Shown here one piece after another: positions 18,386 through 26,586 of a stretch of 64,000 nt of DNA (within the stretch, counting starts at the first letter, position 1; each line of letters begins with the position of its first letter). A program made the position numbers and the translations under genes. This DNA comes from Bog-159 sp049514955. GTDB lineage: Bacteria > Acidobacteriota > Terriglobia > Bryobacterales > Bryobacteraceae. The notes under the pieces are model-generated. The model did no database searches. It was not told the origin of the DNA and was given only the letters and a program-made list of their open reading frames with translations. Location: assembly GCA_049514955.1 (NCBI GenBank), contig JBEKUO010000001.1:1-64000 (forward strand), written 5' to 3'.

Positions 18386-20518
18386 TTACGTTGTGGTAAC
18401 CGGCACTATAGCGGACATGGGCGACAAGTTACCGAGCGTGTCGATCGCCTGCACGCCGTAGTAGTACGTGGTCCGTGAATTCACCGTGTTGTCCGTAAAC
18501 GAAGTATTTTTCGTCGCGCTGACCTGGCTCAAGCCGGAAGGCGAGGTCCCCCGGTAAATCTGGTAGCCGGCAATCGGCAGGCCGCCGGTCGAGGCCGACC
18601 AAGTCAGCTTCACCTGCGTGGCCGAGGTCGCCGTGGCCGTCAGCTTGCTGGGCGCCGATGGCAGCGCTAGCGTCGTGACTGCAATGACGTTCGACATCCC
18701 GGAACTCAGCCCGCCCGCCACCGCCTCCACCCCGTAATAATAGGTGGTCTGCGGCGTCAGACTGTAGTTGTCGAACGAGGTGGCCGTGCCGGTCAGTTGC
18801 TGGATCTGGCTCATGCTCGTCGGAGAGTTCCCGCGGAATACAAGATAGCTGGTAGGAATCACGCTCCCGGCCGAAGCCGACCAGGTCAGGTCGATTTGCT
18901 GGGTGGAGACCGCCGTCCCCGCCAGCTTGGTAGGCGGATTCGGAGGCGCCGAATTCGGCGTCTTGACGGCCACGACGGCCGGCTGCGATACATTGAACGC
19001 CAGATCGTACGCCTCGATCTGGTAAGTATACGTCGTGTATCCCGAAAGCCCCGTGTCCTGAAATTGTGTTAGTTCAGTGGTGGTGAGCGGCACCCCATTG
19101 CGCCACACGTAGTACCCTGCAACACCCACGTTATCCGTGGAGGCGCCCCAGCTCACGTTCACGGCTGACGGACTCACGGCGATGGCTGTGGGGTTGGTGG
19201 GAGTCGACGGCGGAATCGTATCCGGGGGTGAGACGATCGACTGGTAATAACTTATCCCCGTGCTGCTATAGCTGCCTTGCTGCATTACCAGAGCCGATTG
19301 GGAAACTTCCTGGCTGAATAGCTGACTGGGTAACAGATTCGAAAGGCTGATGCTGTATGTCAGGTAGGCCGAAAGCTCTTGCGTATCGAACGGGTTCATG
19401 AAGATCATCTTGGAGTAATTAGCCAGATTCACGATCGTCTGCAGGAACGCTGTGTCCTCCGGTTCCCAAAAGCTGAAGGCCTCACGCGACTCCTGCGTAT
19501 CCCCGCTCAGCACACCCCATTCACTGTTCCGGACCTTCCGCAGCCAGGTCTGCGACAGCGTCACCGGCTTGCCCGCCGCTTGGGCCATGCTGACGATGGT
19601 CAAGGCATTTTGCCAAAAGTTGTCGTTCGTCGGTGGCCCCAACTCGTTGATCGGAAAGATGTGCATGTCGATGAAGTCCAGCGGGACGGTCACACAGGGC
19701 TGCGTAGACGAACACTGCTGGTCGGTGAAGCCGGCGATAAACCCCTGAAAGCCCGTTAGCCACGATCCCACGCCAGCGCCTATCTTCATGTTCGGCACCC
19801 TCGCCTGCAGAACGCTGCTTGCGGTCTGGTCCAACATGCTTATGGAACCGCTGACAGTGTTAACGTTGGTTTGCCCGGATTGCGTGGCTTCGGTGTCAGG
19901 CTCTTCCTGCAGCACGTAGTAATCCGGCTGCATCGTCTGGGCCACGACTTGCGCGGCCTGCGCGCGGGCCGCCTGATATTGGGTCCAGTTCAGAGTCGGG
20001 TAAAACGCCGCCACCTGCGGGCCCCATCCGGACCCCAGACCGCTGGGCATCATGCTCTGGCTTTCGACGATGAGCTTGAAGCCCTCCGCTCGCACCGCCG
20101 CCGCCACTTGCGCATAAAAACTAACGTATTGCTGATAATCCGTCTGGCTCGAAAAAAACGGCTCGTACAACATGGGAAAACTGACTTCCACGGCAACGGC
20201 TTGAACCCCAAGAGCTTTTAGCATCGTAAGGTCGTTCTGTACGGATCGCATGCCGCTCAGTAACTGCGGCCCGTTGTTGGAATTGGCATTCGTCAACTCT
20301 CCTGTATAGAGGACCGGATATTTAGATCCGTTCCAAAGACCCTTGAGTGCGGTATTGAAATCGCTGAGGTCACTGTTGAGCGTGTTATAGAGATCCTGAT
20401 AAACCGGGGGCACCGGCGGCGCTTGACCCCGACAGGAAGGCAAGATGGACAGCATCAGAATCGTCACCAGACAGGGGACAGACTCCGGCAATGCAAAACA
20501 GCGTAAGATAGGCTTCAT
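18386..20518 (-). CDS. Secreted glycosidase-like protein with three fibronectin type III domains
   Basis: A 710-aa protein. The ATG at 20518 gives an export signal ending in ILMLSILPSCRGQAP; LPSC could be a weak lipobox. Residues ~40-400 form a TIM-barrel-like domain resembling the N-terminus of the protein at 13169-15208 (YPVLYTGELT, LGVQAVAVEVSFP, DYYVLQEEPDTEAT, LDFIDMHIFPIN). At the strand-7 position it has VTLSQTWLRK rather than a Glu-containing motif, so a second catalytic carboxylate may be missing. Three Fn3 repeats follow from ~430 to the end (TPTNPTAIAVSPSAVNVSW, PTKLAGTAVSTQQIDLTW, PSKLTATATSATQVKLTW). Fn3 linkers are typical of extracellular polysaccharide-degrading or -binding proteins. 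Confidence 0.75.
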   Translation of the reverse strand: MKPILRCFALPESVPCLVTILMLSILPSCRGQAPPVPPVYQDLYNTLNSDLSDFNTALKGLWNGSKYPVLYTGELTNANSNNGPQLLSGMRSVQNDLTMLKALGVQAVAVEVSFPMLYEPFFSSQTDYQQYVSFYAQVAAAVRAEGFKLIVESQSMMPSGLGSGWGPQVAAFYPTLNWTQYQAARAQAAQVVAQTMQPDYYVLQEEPDTEATQSGQTNVNTVSGSISMLDQTASSVLQARVPNMKIGAGVGSWLTGFQGFIAGFTDQQCSSTQPCVTVPLDFIDMHIFPINELGPPTNDNFWQNALTIVSMAQAAGKPVTLSQTWLRKVRNSEWGVLSGDTQESREAFSFWEPEDTAFLQTIVNLANYSKMIFMNPFDTQELSAYLTYSISLSNLLPSQLFSQEVSQSALVMQQGSYSSTGISYYQSIVSPPDTIPPSTPTNPTAIAVSPSAVNVSWGASTDNVGVAGYYVWRNGVPLTTTELTQFQDTGLSGYTTYTYQIEAYDLAFNVSQPAVVAVKTPNSAPPNPPTKLAGTAVSTQQIDLTWSASAGSVIPTSYLVFRGNSPTSMSQIQQLTGTATSFDNYSLTPQTTYYYGVEAVAGGLSSGMSNVIAVTTLALPSAPSKLTATATSATQVKLTWSASTGGLPIAGYQIYRGTSPSGLSQVSATKNTSFTDNTVNSRTTYYYGVQAIDTLGNLSPMSAIVPVTTT

Positions 20519-20632
20519 AAAACTCGATGGCGTGTTGCGCGATGGCACGTGACGCGCGAACCCACGCTCACCTGTTCTCGGTTGAGCTAGCCTGAAGAAA
20601 TTGGCTTTCATTAGAACGGTGTCTCGAGCCAT

Positions 20633-21155
20633 CTGATACTCTCATCGGCCACCGTCGTTGGTTCAGTATAATCGGTTATTAAGATCTTTGACTAATAATG
20701 CCCGCCGGATTAACCTTAGGCTACTGCAACGGGTTTATGACACGCTTCGCCTATCTTCATGTGCAGCCCCCGTGAACTGGAAACGCTGCACTTACCCAGT
20801 TTCGTTCCCCCGGGCGGTCTGGCCCCAAACAAACCACCCGCATGTCTCGTCGAAGCTGGGAAAACATAACTTTCGTAAGTATCCGCGCGCTGGGCGGACA
20901 CACCTCAAGCGACACAAACAATCCAAGGACTCACGCGGATAGGTAGCATCCCCTCCCTACCGCGTATTCACAAAGAGATACAGATAGAAACGCTACCATG
21001 GAACAGAAGTCGCGGCGTCATGGTACGGCGGTATGCGATGTGCCGTTTATCACTGTACAAAACGGTACACAGCCATAGGCCGTGAGCGGTCTGATCTGCT
21101 GAAATAGGGAACTACACCCGGCGCGGCAGGCGACTTAGCTAGCAGCTAGGGAGAC
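20633..21155. other. Intergenic region, nothing recognised
   Basis: About 520 bp between the fibronectin-repeat gene and the second sulfotransferase, both on the minus strand. It is less GC-rich than its surroundings around 20655-20700 (TATAAT at 20667, TTGACT at 20688), but the elements do not form a properly spaced promoter for either neighbour. Open frames on both strands look like shadows. Confidence 0.35.
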
Positions 21156-22016
21156 TCAGTACATCTCGGGATCTTGCAGGCTGTAGCCGAATGCCCGCAC
21201 GCGGGGCTCATAGCGCGCGATCCAGTCCTGGACGGAAGCCCTGGTTTCCGGGTTTGTCGCCATTTCCGCCCATTGCGCAAAGTATCTTTGGTTGTGTTCG
21301 GTGGTGGCTTCAAATGTGGTTGGATGCGGTTCTACCCCCAAAACCGCATAGATCTTGCTTAACGCAGCGTCCGGCGCGGCGATTAGGGTCTCGTACTTCA
21401 CCGTTACAGCCCGCTTCAGGTGTTTCTGGTCCGCTTCCGCGATCTCGTGCGCTACCAGCCAGTGTTCGATTAGCGAATCCAGGCTCCGCGTGCTCCATTT
21501 AGTCGTTGCTAGCGAAACGGCAACCGGATGCCGCACGATGGTTACGAAATAGGTTTGCGGGAAAGCGCTCTGTAGGAAACGCGTCATCAGAATATTGGGG
21601 GTAGATTTCTCTAGCAGATAGCGCTTCGAGAGGTCCCAGTAAGGAAACCAGTCGAGAGCCAGTTGCGCTTTGTTGTCCGGCGTCAGCAACTCGGATTCCT
21701 CGGTGAGATGCGCTCCGGGGGAAAAGGCAAAGCTGCCGGGGCCTCCGTAAACGATCCCCGGGGGATAGACCGACTGCAGGAATTGGCCCTCATCCTCCAG
21801 GGCCAGCCATTCGGTGGCGACCTGATTGTTCGTGAAGCCGCTCATCGCGGGATGCTCCCGCAACATCCGGAACAGCAAAGTGGTGCCGCTACGATGCAGC
21901 CCGCAACAAAACACGAAATGGTGCGCCTGCGCGATCTCGCGAGCCTGTTCCAGACTGAGCGCGCTGGCCGGACCTGTGGTAGGCGTCGTCATCGGTTCCC
22001 GGGATTCCCGCTGCAT
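21156..22016 (-). CDS. Sulfotransferase family protein (paralogue 2)
   Basis: A 286-aa protein with the same plan as the one at 8666-9523: phosphosulfate loop CCGLHRSGTTLLFRMLREHP (~residue 38) and FVTIVRHPVAVSLATTKWS (~160). The central sequence LLEKSTPNILMTRFLQSAFP differs in the acceptor-side region, so the substrates may differ slightly. The two paralogues lie on the same strand and flank about 11.6 kb of secreted-protein genes, which suggests duplication followed by insertion, or a functional block in which sulfation targets a secreted or surface glycan. An internal Met at 21992 (MTTPTTGP) is an alternative start. Confidence 0.85.
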   Translation of the reverse strand: MQRESREPMTTPTTGPASALSLEQAREIAQAHHFVFCCGLHRSGTTLLFRMLREHPAMSGFTNNQVATEWLALEDEGQFLQSVYPPGIVYGGPGSFAFSPGAHLTEESELLTPDNKAQLALDWFPYWDLSKRYLLEKSTPNILMTRFLQSAFPQTYFVTIVRHPVAVSLATTKWSTRSLDSLIEHWLVAHEIAEADQKHLKRAVTVKYETLIAAPDAALSKIYAVLGVEPHPTTFEATTEHNQRYFAQWAEMATNPETRASVQDWIARYEPRVRAFGYSLQDPEMY

Positions 22017-22328
22017 CCTCCATAAAGTAGCACACGTTGCTGAGCCGGAAATGCTTCCGGGAACCGAACCGGCAAGGGGGACGGAGTTTGTGGTGCTCCA
22101 CCCCCTGCCGGCTCAACCTATAGGAGATCGAATTTACGAACGCTTGCCTAATAAAATTCTAGACGCCTGGCGCCGCTCCGTAAAGAACCGGTCGTACGGT
22201 ACCGGGTACAGTCCCCGATATAAACCGAACCGAGTTCCCCGCTGGACCCACCGGCATACCAGTCGGCAAGCGGTATCCTGGAATAAAGCAGTGGACTGGA
22301 CGGCATCTCAAATACAGAGCACTCAGAA
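22017..22328. other. Divergent intergenic region (sulfotransferase / msrB)
   Basis: A 312-bp spacer that should hold promoters for both the minus-strand sulfotransferase and the plus-strand msrB. A sequence containing TATAAA occurs near 22219, but no convincing -35 partner was found. Nothing else was recognised. Confidence 0.35.
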
Positions 22329-22925
22329 ATGCGCGAACCTTGCGAACGTCCACTAAACCGCCGATCTTTCGTTTCGGCCTCGCTCGTCTTCCTGGCCGGC
22401 ACGGCCTGCACCAGCGACGCGCGCAGCGCCAATCATCCCGCGCCAGCCGCCAAACACGACCCCGGACCAGTCCGGCTGGTTGACTTCTCAGATTCCGGAA
22501 AGAGAATAGGAATTGTGACCACTGAAAAAGTAATCAAAAACGACGAAGAATGGCAGCGCCAACTCACGCCCCAGCAATTTGCGGTCACCCGCAAAAAGGG
22601 TACGGAGCCGGCTTTCACGGGCAAATATTACAACCTGCACGAGAAAGGCCTGTACCGCTGCGTCTGCTGCGGCAACGCCCTGTTCAGCTCGGACACCAAG
22701 TTCGAGTCCGGCACCGGCTGGCCGAGCTTCTGGGCCCCCATCGCCAAAGAGAATGTCGCCGAGGAAACCGATACCAGCTATTTCATGACGCGCACCGAAG
22801 TGCTCTGCCGCAAGTGCGATGCCCACCTCGGCCACGTCTTCCCCGATGGGCCGGAGCCCACCGGTTTGCGCTACTGCATGAACTCGGCTGCCCTGCACTT
22901 CATCAAGGGCGATGCGCCTAAATAA
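22329..22925 (+). CDS. msrB: Peptide-methionine (R)-S-oxide reductase, exported
   Basis: A 198-aa MsrB. The N-terminus LNRRSFVSASLVFLAGTACTS has a twin-arginine-like signal, so the enzyme probably works in the periplasm. The catalytic domain follows from ~60: zinc ligands in RCVCC and CRKCDAHLGHVF, substrate motif GTGWPSFW, and catalytic Cys in RYCMNSAAL. It reduces methionine-R-sulfoxide in oxidised proteins, normally with thioredoxin as the reductant. A resolving Cys is not obvious. It is followed 56 bp later by a GT4 gene on the same strand. Confidence 0.92.
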   Translation: MREPCERPLNRRSFVSASLVFLAGTACTSDARSANHPAPAAKHDPGPVRLVDFSDSGKRIGIVTTEKVIKNDEEWQRQLTPQQFAVTRKKGTEPAFTGKYYNLHEKGLYRCVCCGNALFSSDTKFESGTGWPSFWAPIAKENVAEETDTSYFMTRTEVLCRKCDAHLGHVFPDGPEPTGLRYCMNSAALHFIKGDAPK

Positions 22926-22981
22926 GCGCACCCTGCGCATCCTACCCCTGGGGTCGAATCGGACATAGGGGTGCACGCCCG

Positions 22982-24097
22982 ATGCGAATTACTATCGACG
23001 CCGTTCCCCTGCTGGTGCGCAGCGCGGGCGTCAAGAATTACCTGTTCCACTGGATCGTGCACCTGCGGCGCTTGCTGGGCGCTGCACAGGTCCAGCTTTT
23101 TCCTATCCTGGACCGCCTGCCGGAGCTGAATCATGAGGGCTCCATCGCGGGTCCGCCAGGAACGCTCGCCCGCCAGGGTCTGCTCTATGCGCTGAACCTA
23201 TGGCCCAATCACGCCTGGGACTGGATCGGTCCCGCGGCCGACATCTTCCATGCGACAAAGTTGCTAAATCCGCCGCGCCGCCCCCGCCTCACCGCCACCC
23301 TGCACGATATGACCTGCTGGCTCCTGCCCGAATTCCACCAGCCCGCCAACGTGGCCGCCGAGAAGCGCTTCGCTGGGCAGATCTGGAAACGGGCCGCCGG
23401 CCTGATCGCGGTTTCCGAGAACACCCGCCGCGATGCCGTGCGGGTGCTCGGTTTGAACCCGGACAACATCCGGGTGATCTATCCCGGAGTGCCGGAACCA
23501 TATTTTCAAGCCACCATTGAGACAGGCGTCGCCACGCGGCAAAGGTATGGACTCTCGCGCCCGTACGTCCTGTACGTAGGAACCGTCGAGCCCCGCAAAA
23601 ATCTGGATTGCCTGCTGGATGCCTGGCGAACTCTGGCCGCCCCAGTGCGCGACGAGTTCGCGCTGGTATTAGCCGGTCCGGAAGGCTGGCGGTCCGCTGC
23701 CACCATGGCCCGGTTGCGGAGCCCCACCGCGGGCGTACACTACCTGGGTTATGTGCCCGAATACGATCTGCCGGATATCACCGCTGGCGCGGCAGTCTTC
23801 ATTTATCCGTCGCTTTATGAAGGCTTCGGTTTTCCCGTCGCGCAAGCCATGGCGGCCGGCGTGCCCGTAATCACTTCAAATCTATCGTCGCTGCCGGAGG
23901 TGACTGGTGGCGCAGCGGCGCTCATCGATCCTCGCAGCCCGGCGGAGATGTGCGCTGCGCTCGACCGCCTGCTCACCTCGGCGGCCACGAGTACCCAATT
24001 GGCGGAAGCCGGCAGAGTCCAGGCGCAGCGTTTCCGTTGGGACACCTGCGCCCGCCAGTCGTTGGAGTTTTTCGCGAAGATCGCGGGCCCTGCGTAG
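22982..24097 (+). CDS. Glycosyltransferase family 4 protein
   Basis: A 371-aa GT-B enzyme starting MRITIDAVPLLVRSAGVKNY. The acceptor-side N-lobe is followed by the donor-site signatures YVLYVGTVEPRKNLDCLLDAW (~195) and SLYEGFGFPVAQAMAAGVPVITSN (~278), which contains the E-x7-E type motif. It transfers a sugar from a nucleotide-sugar donor, retaining the anomeric configuration, at the cytoplasmic membrane face. Donor and acceptor are unknown. No membrane segment is seen. It precedes the partition module but is separated from it by 344 bp. Confidence 0.85.
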   Translation: MRITIDAVPLLVRSAGVKNYLFHWIVHLRRLLGAAQVQLFPILDRLPELNHEGSIAGPPGTLARQGLLYALNLWPNHAWDWIGPAADIFHATKLLNPPRRPRLTATLHDMTCWLLPEFHQPANVAAEKRFAGQIWKRAAGLIAVSENTRRDAVRVLGLNPDNIRVIYPGVPEPYFQATIETGVATRQRYGLSRPYVLYVGTVEPRKNLDCLLDAWRTLAAPVRDEFALVLAGPEGWRSAATMARLRSPTAGVHYLGYVPEYDLPDITAGAAVFIYPSLYEGFGFPVAQAMAAGVPVITSNLSSLPEVTGGAAALIDPRSPAEMCAALDRLLTSAATSTQLAEAGRVQAQRFRWDTCARQSLEFFAKIAGPA

Positions 24098-24394
24098 CTG
24101 CTAGCTTAGCTAGGTCCCCTGGCGAACTCGTCCAGCGCCTCACCCAGACCCAGGCAGGTGCAACAGGAATAGTCCGCGCGCAGCCCGGCACCGCAGCCAT
24201 AGATAGGATATCCTGATGCCCCAGCGGTGTTTTTCCGTTCGCCGGGGGTCCCATCGAAAAGCAGAGAGCCAGCCTGTGGGAACAGACACAACTTAACGGA
24301 CTTCCCTGCCCCGCCATGGTATTGCTGTAATTGAACCCTGTGGTCGATTCAGCCCCTGGAGCACCAAACTTTCATCACTTTCATTACTTATGTG
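24098..24394. other. Intergenic region upstream of the partition module
   Basis: About 300 bp between the GT4 gene and the par promoter. The right part carries a direct repeat, ttcatcactttcattact (24371-24389), directly upstream of the -35 box, a plausible operator for the MerR-like protein or ParA. No gene is supported on either strand. Confidence 0.35.
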
Positions 24395-24423
24395 TTGACA
24401 TCACCAGTATTGCCCACTAGGAT
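24395..24423 (+). promoter_or_regulatory. Sigma-70-like promoter of the merR-parA operon
   Basis: Consensus -35 TTGACA (24395-24400), a 17-bp spacer, and -10 TAGGAT (24418-24423). Transcription would start about ten bases before the ATG at 24442, leaving almost no leader, so the first gene may be read from a nearly leaderless mRNA. Confidence 0.6.
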
Positions 24424-24441
24424 CGGGAATGTGGGCTGCTA

Positions 24442-24642
24442 ATGAAATGTCGTGTGGAACCATACCTAACATCCCAGGAGGTTGCCGACGTCCTGGGAAT
24501 TACCAAGCGCACGCTGATGAACTGGCTGCGCACGCAAAAAATCCAGGAGCCGGAGCGCAATCAGATGAACCGCTACCGGCGCTGGACCGCGCAGGATGTA
24601 GAGCGTATCCGGCAAACCATCGCGGAGAAAAATAGTGATTAA
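24442..24642 (+). CDS. MerR-like helix-turn-helix protein of a partition operon
   Basis: A 66-aa protein that is almost only a winged-helix DNA-binding domain: YLTSQEVADVLGITKRTLMNWLRTQKI, then NRYRRWTAQDVERIRQTI, the MerR/excisionase pattern. It lacks the coiled coil and effector domain of full MerR regulators. Its stop overlaps the parA start by 8 bp, so the two are translationally coupled. In plasmid partition systems a small DNA-binding protein beside ParA may act as autorepressor or centromere-binding adaptor; which role applies here is inference. Confidence 0.8.
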   Translation: MKCRVEPYLTSQEVADVLGITKRTLMNWLRTQKIQEPERNQMNRYRRWTAQDVERIRQTIAEKNSD

Positions 24643-25438
24643 GCTGGTGATTTCAAACCAACGAGGCGGCGTGGCTAAGACGACCACTGCCACGACGCTG
24701 GCGCGGTTGTGGGCCGACCAGGGTCATAAGGTACTGCTGATCGACACCGATCCGCAAGGGTCGGTGGGTATGTCCCTGGGCCTGAAGGCAGACAAGTTCC
24801 TGCACCATTTCGTGGTCTACAACCACCTGTTCGAGAGCTGCCTGGTACACGCAGCGCCGAACATCGACGTGCTTTGCAGCAGCCGCGAGACCATCCAGGC
24901 GGAGGCTTCTCTGATGGGGGTGCCTGCGCGGGAGATGTCCTTTTCCCTGCTCTTCTCCAGGGTCGACGAGCCTTACGATGTCGTGCTGATCGATGTGGCG
25001 CCGTCCATCACGTTGATGCAGACCTGCGCCATGGTTTACGCGCAGCGTGTGCTGATCCCGGTCAGCATGGACACGCTCAGCCTCCAGGGCGCGGGTGCCT
25101 GCCTGGAGACCGCGCGCATGATGAACGAACTCTTTCGCGTCAACGTACAGCCGGCGGCCCTTTTGCCGGTCATGGTTGACCGGCGCTTTCAGCACACCGC
25201 TGTAATGATGAAATCGCTGGAGGACCTGTCGGCCAAATTCAGCCTTCCGCTGCTGCCGGCGATCCGAACCGACGTGACGGTCTCCAAATGCGGCCGCGCG
25301 CGCCAGTTCCTGGCGGATTACGACCCGAAGTGCAAGGCCATGGAAGATTACGAGACTGCGGGAGCGCAACTGTGGGAGCTGCTCAATGAGCGAGCCGACC
25401 AAGGAAAATCCGAAAACGTCCAAACGGTCCAGGCGTAA
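24635..25438 (+). CDS. parA: ParA family partition ATPase
   Basis: A 267-aa ParA/MinD-type ATPase beginning at GTG 24635. The deviant Walker A box is R10-GGVAKTT, the A' region is VLLIDTDPQGSVGMSLG, and Walker B is DVVLIDVAPSI (~115). There is no N-terminal HTH, so it is the short (type Ib or chromosome-like) class, with DNA binding probably supplied by the flanking MerR-like protein and the protein encoded next. It should form ATP-dependent gradients on the nucleoid to segregate its replicon. It overlaps both neighbours, giving a compact three-gene operon under the promoter at 24395. Confidence 0.9.
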   Translation: MIKLVISNQRGGVAKTTTATTLARLWADQGHKVLLIDTDPQGSVGMSLGLKADKFLHHFVVYNHLFESCLVHAAPNIDVLCSSRETIQAEASLMGVPAREMSFSLLFSRVDEPYDVVLIDVAPSITLMQTCAMVYAQRVLIPVSMDTLSLQGAGACLETARMMNELFRVNVQPAALLPVMVDRRFQHTAVMMKSLEDLSAKFSLPLLPAIRTDVTVSKCGRARQFLADYDPKCKAMEDYETAGAQLWELLNERADQGKSENVQTVQA

Positions 25439-26519
25439 GCCGGCGATGGAACCGCTCGGCTGGGACGAGATTGTCAGCCAGCCGGGGATGGGCGGCTATC
25501 TGTCGTTTTTGAATGGCCCGGTTCCCCTGCCCCACCTTGGACGGGCCCCTGCAGTCGAAACGACCCCAGGACCCGTGAGCGGCCCTGTGGTTGTAACACC
25601 GGGCGACTTGGCAGCTCCCGATACAAACCCAGGGGCTGGCAGCACCCCGGGGGTTGAATCAATCTCAGCAAGCACCTCGGCTAAAGGGGCTGAAACAACC
25701 CCAGGAATCGAACCTGTTGCGACCCCTCTGTCTCCATCACTTGCAGGGCTTGCAGCAACCCCAGGGGTTGGTCAACCTGCTCGGCCCTTCGGCACACTGT
25801 CAAGCCCAAAGGTCGAACCAACCCCAGGGACTGCTGGCACTCCTGGTCTCGCCTCGATCTCTGGGTCCGACTCGATTGAAGGAGTTGAAACAACCCCAGT
25901 AATCGAAAGCTCTACGACGCATTCAACCGCACCAACAACAGGGCTCGCAACAGCCCCAGGGGTTGATCGCTCGCTCGCCCCCTCGCCCGCTCGCCCGCTC
26001 GGTGCCCTATCAGGGCCAGAGCTCGAAACAACCCCAGGGTCTGATAACCGGCCTCATCGCTCCCACAGCAACCCAACCCCTGAGGTCATTTCGATTCCTG
26101 CCGTTCCACCGGGCCCCCGCCTGCGCATTCGCAAATGTATTGCCGCGCAGGATGGGCACTCGCTCGGAGAAGAGGTCCTCTATCAGGCACTCTGGAAGAC
26201 GGCCACGCCGGAATCCGACGAGACTCGCACTATCGTAATCGGCTGGCGGGGTATGTCGCAGATTTGCCGGATGACACCTAAGAACTGCAAAATCAACACC
26301 CAGCGGCTCATTCGCAAGCTGGCCTTGGAGGTCCTGTCGCCTTACAACACGCCGGAGTCCATCGGCACCACGTACCGCGTTTACGCGAGCGATGCCATCT
26401 TACGGCGGCGGCGCTCAGCGGGACTGGAATGGGTTGTGCGGAGCAGGGGAGTCGAGTTTGTCGACCCCACAACGGGGCAAATGCATTCTGCCCATCTGTG
26501 CGGATACGTATCAGAGTAG
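25386..26519 (+). CDS. Putative DNA-binding partition partner with repeat-rich linker (ParB analogue candidate)
   Basis: A 377-aa protein overlapping the end of parA by 53 bp. It has three parts: a basic N-terminus (KTSKRSRRKP), a disordered Thr/Pro/Gly linker (~45-230) with repeated E/A-T-T-P-G units, and a C-terminal ~115 residues (EEVLYQALWKTA... TIVIGWRGMSQICRMTPKNCKINTQRLIRKLALEVL). The last part reads as a winged helix of the kind found in plasmid replication and partition proteins. No family name can be given with confidence. Its position after parA makes it the likely centromere-binding partner. Unusually, the linker DNA itself carries palindromic repeats that could be the binding site. 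Confidence 0.7.
   Translation: MSEPTKENPKTSKRSRRKPAMEPLGWDEIVSQPGMGGYLSFLNGPVPLPHLGRAPAVETTPGPVSGPVVVTPGDLAAPDTNPGAGSTPGVESISASTSAKGAETTPGIEPVATPLSPSLAGLAATPGVGQPARPFGTLSSPKVEPTPGTAGTPGLASISGSDSIEGVETTPVIESSTTHSTAPTTGLATAPGVDRSLAPSPARPLGALSGPELETTPGSDNRPHRSHSNPTPEVISIPAVPPGPRLRIRKCIAAQDGHSLGEEVLYQALWKTATPESDETRTIVIGWRGMSQICRMTPKNCKINTQRLIRKLALEVLSPYNTPESIGTTYRVYASDAILRRRRSAGLEWVVRSRGVEFVDPTTGQMHSAHLCGYVSE
25561..26088. repeat. Array of in-frame palindromic repeats, candidate centromere (parS-like)
   Basis: About ten 15-bp copies related to the perfect palindrome CAACCCCAGGGGTTG, starting at 25561, 25624, 25642, 25696, 25756 (perfect), 25819, 25891, 25951 (14 of 15), 26029 and 26074. Every spacing is a multiple of three (mostly 54-78 bp), so all are read in one frame as T-T-P-G peptides. 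The core codons are mostly ACA-ACC-CCA, with A-ending codons in a gene set that otherwise favours G/C endings. That suggests selection on DNA rather than only on peptide. Confidence 0.6.
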
Positions 26520-26586
26520 CCTTAGCTGCTGCAAGCCAAAAAATTCTTGGATTTGCGGACTCCTGTCGCCACTTTCCTAGTTAAGC

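Noticed and set aside
18076..18399. Possible small plus-strand gene
   Set aside because: There is no ribosome-binding site or known domain, and it overlaps the end of the convergent gene.
20667..20693. TATAAT and TTGACT as a promoter
   Set aside because: The two elements are in the wrong order and spacing for either strand, and no gene follows appropriately on the plus strand.
24106..24317. Minus-strand open frames before the partition operon
   Set aside because: They are short, lack a start signal, and show no recognisable sequence.
25561..26088. Repeats in the partition gene as a CRISPR or as ordinary protein repeats only
   Set aside because: The spacing is not uniform and there are no cas genes. 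The recurring synonymous codons argue against a purely protein-level explanation, although that is not excluded.
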